Below, one piece after another: positions 6,232 through 7,162 of a stretch of 7,162 nt of DNA. The translations under genes were made by a program, and so were the position numbers. Within the stretch, counting starts at the first letter, position 1. Each line of letters opens with the position of its first letter. The notes under the pieces are model-generated. The model was not told where the DNA came from. It made no database searches and saw only the letters and a list, made by a program, of their open reading frames with translations. Source of the DNA: Lachnospiraceae bacterium (GTDB taxonomy: Bacteria; Bacillota_A; Clostridia; Lachnospirales; Lachnospiraceae); contig JAFZKM010000165.1 of assembly GCA_017553665.1 (NCBI GenBank), forward strand, positions 1-7,162, in the 5' to 3' direction.

Positions 6232-7162
6232 ATGGACAACGAGAAGAAAATAACGATCTATGATATTGCCAAGGAGGCCGGGGTATCTGCTTCACAGGTA
6301 TCCCGCGCCATCTCGGGCAAAGGATACGTATCTGAGGACAACAGGGCCAGGATCAGCGAGCTGGTGGAGAAATACAATTACAGGCCGAACGCCGTTGCCC
6401 GGAACCTTCAGAAGGGTGAGAGCAATACGGTGGGCTTCCTTATCCCCCATGTTTATCAGGAATATTTCCCGCTCGTGTATTCCGTATTCGAGCGAGAGAT
6501 GACCGAGAGGGGCTATGTGACCATCGTATTCAACGGCAAAAGTACGCCGGAAGACGAGATCAGGAACCTGAATCTGCTCGAAGAGCTTCGGGTGGACGCG
6601 GTCGTGATCATCGGAGGAAGCCTTGACTTCGCCGATTGGGAAGAGAGGAACAACTATGTCCGGACCATTAAGGACCTGAACAGGAAGATCCCCTGCATCC
6701 TCGGCAATGAAAGAGCCGGAACCCTGTCCTGCTCCGGAGTCTATGTAAATATAGACAAGGGCGCGGAGGAACTGGTGCGCCATCTTGCGGAAAAGGGACA
6801 TAAGAGCATGGGTATCATCGGCGGCTTCAGGTCGGTGCATCCGTCCTTCCGTCTTCAGGAAAGCCTGAAGAAGTTCGGTAAGCGGTACGGACTGGAATTC
6901 CGTCCCGAATGGCAGGTATTCTCATCATACAACTCCCTCGACGGAGCCGAAGCGATGCGAGAGCTGCTGAAGCAGAAGGAACTTCCCACAGCCGTCTGCT
7001 GCATCAACGACGAGATCGCGGTCGGCGCGATGGGCGTTGCGCTCGACAGAGGGATGAGAGTTCCCGAGGACATCGCGTTCACGGGCTTTGACGGAGTTGA
7101 CTTAAGCCGTCAGTTCCGTCCGCAGCTCACCACCATACAGATGGATTTTGAGACCATGGGCA
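6232..7162 (+). CDS. LacI-family transcriptional regulator (3' end cut off by window)
   Basis: The first 310 residues are present; the family is usually about 330-350 long, so perhaps 25-40 residues are missing. The N-terminal DNA-binding domain is clear: helix-turn-helix I-T-I-Y-D-I-A-K-E-A-G-V-S (7-19), recognition helix A-S-Q-V-S-R-A-I (20-27), and hinge Y-R-P-N-A-V-A-R-N-L (50-59). The periplasmic-binding-protein-like sensor domain starts at about T-V-G-F-L-I-P and contains D-E-I-A-V-G-A near 260-267 and T-G-F-D-G at 284-288. The frame has a stop at 6223-6225, so ATG 6232 is the only normal start; no Shine-Dalgarno sequence precedes it, which suggests low, coupled translation. It presumably represses or activates this transporter in response to a sugar. 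That role is inferred from position; no operator was recognised in the window. Identity to the family is nearly certain, the ligand unknown. Confidence 0.95.
   Translation, partial: MDNEKKITIYDIAKEAGVSASQVSRAISGKGYVSEDNRARISELVEKYNYRPNAVARNLQKGESNTVGFLIPHVYQEYFPLVYSVFEREMTERGYVTIVFNGKSTPEDEIRNLNLLEELRVDAVVIIGGSLDFADWEERNNYVRTIKDLNRKIPCILGNERAGTLSCSGVYVNIDKGAEELVRHLAEKGHKSMGIIGGFRSVHPSFRLQESLKKFGKRYGLEFRPEWQVFSSYNSLDGAEAMRELLKQKELPTAVCCINDEIAVGAMGVALDRGMRVPEDIAFTGFDGVDLSRQFRPQLTTIQMDFETMG

Noticed and set aside
6260..6502. Plus-strand frames at 6260-6502 and 6909-7091.
   Set aside because: Both are alternative frames within the LacI-family gene, whose helix-turn-helix, hinge and sensor-domain motifs read continuously in another frame.
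1..7162. tRNA or rRNA genes, CRISPR repeats, insertion sequences, phage or toxin-antitoxin genes.
   Set aside because: No repeat arrays, terminal inverted repeats, transposase motifs or tRNA-like folds were seen; coding genes fill almost the whole window.

Overview
The window looks like part of a chromosomal sugar-uptake operon from a Gram-positive anaerobe of the class Clostridia (Lachnospiraceae- or Ruminococcaceae-like). The reasons are strong AGGAGG-type ribosome binding sites, a lipoprotein-type solute-binding protein with a Thr/Pro/Asp-rich tether, tightly packed co-directional genes, and gene order known from Firmicutes. Base composition is moderate, near half G+C by eye. The species cannot be named from the sequence alone.

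All supported genes lie on the + strand. In order they are: the last 37 codons of a membrane protein, probably YIP1 family (to 116); a secreted 850-residue protein of the DUF5696 family (132-2684); two ABC-transporter permeases (2681-3625 and 3644-4609); a 79-base spacer holding a stem-loop, a small inverted repeat and a strong ribosome binding site (4610-4688); a sugar-binding lipoprotein (4689-6212); and a LacI-family regulator cut by the window end (from 6232). Intergenic distances are 15, -4, 18, 79 and 19 bases. No convincing promoter or complete intrinsic terminator was seen, so the operon promoter is probably upstream of the window. There is no stretch of 300 bases without a gene.

Probable logic: the lipoprotein captures an oligosaccharide or glycoside outside the cell and delivers it to the permease heterodimer. 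The ATPase is not in the window and is presumably a shared MsmX/UgpC-type subunit encoded elsewhere, as is usual in Firmicutes. The DUF5696 protein is exported and has a glycoside-hydrolase-like layout, so it may process or bind the substrate at the cell surface. The LacI-type protein probably senses a sugar and controls the operon. The substrate is unknown.

The parts least explained by established knowledge are the YIP1/DUF5696 pair attached to the transporter and the unusual stem-loop (with a tandem G-A internal loop) just upstream of the binding-protein gene. The rest is an ordinary carbohydrate ABC import locus.
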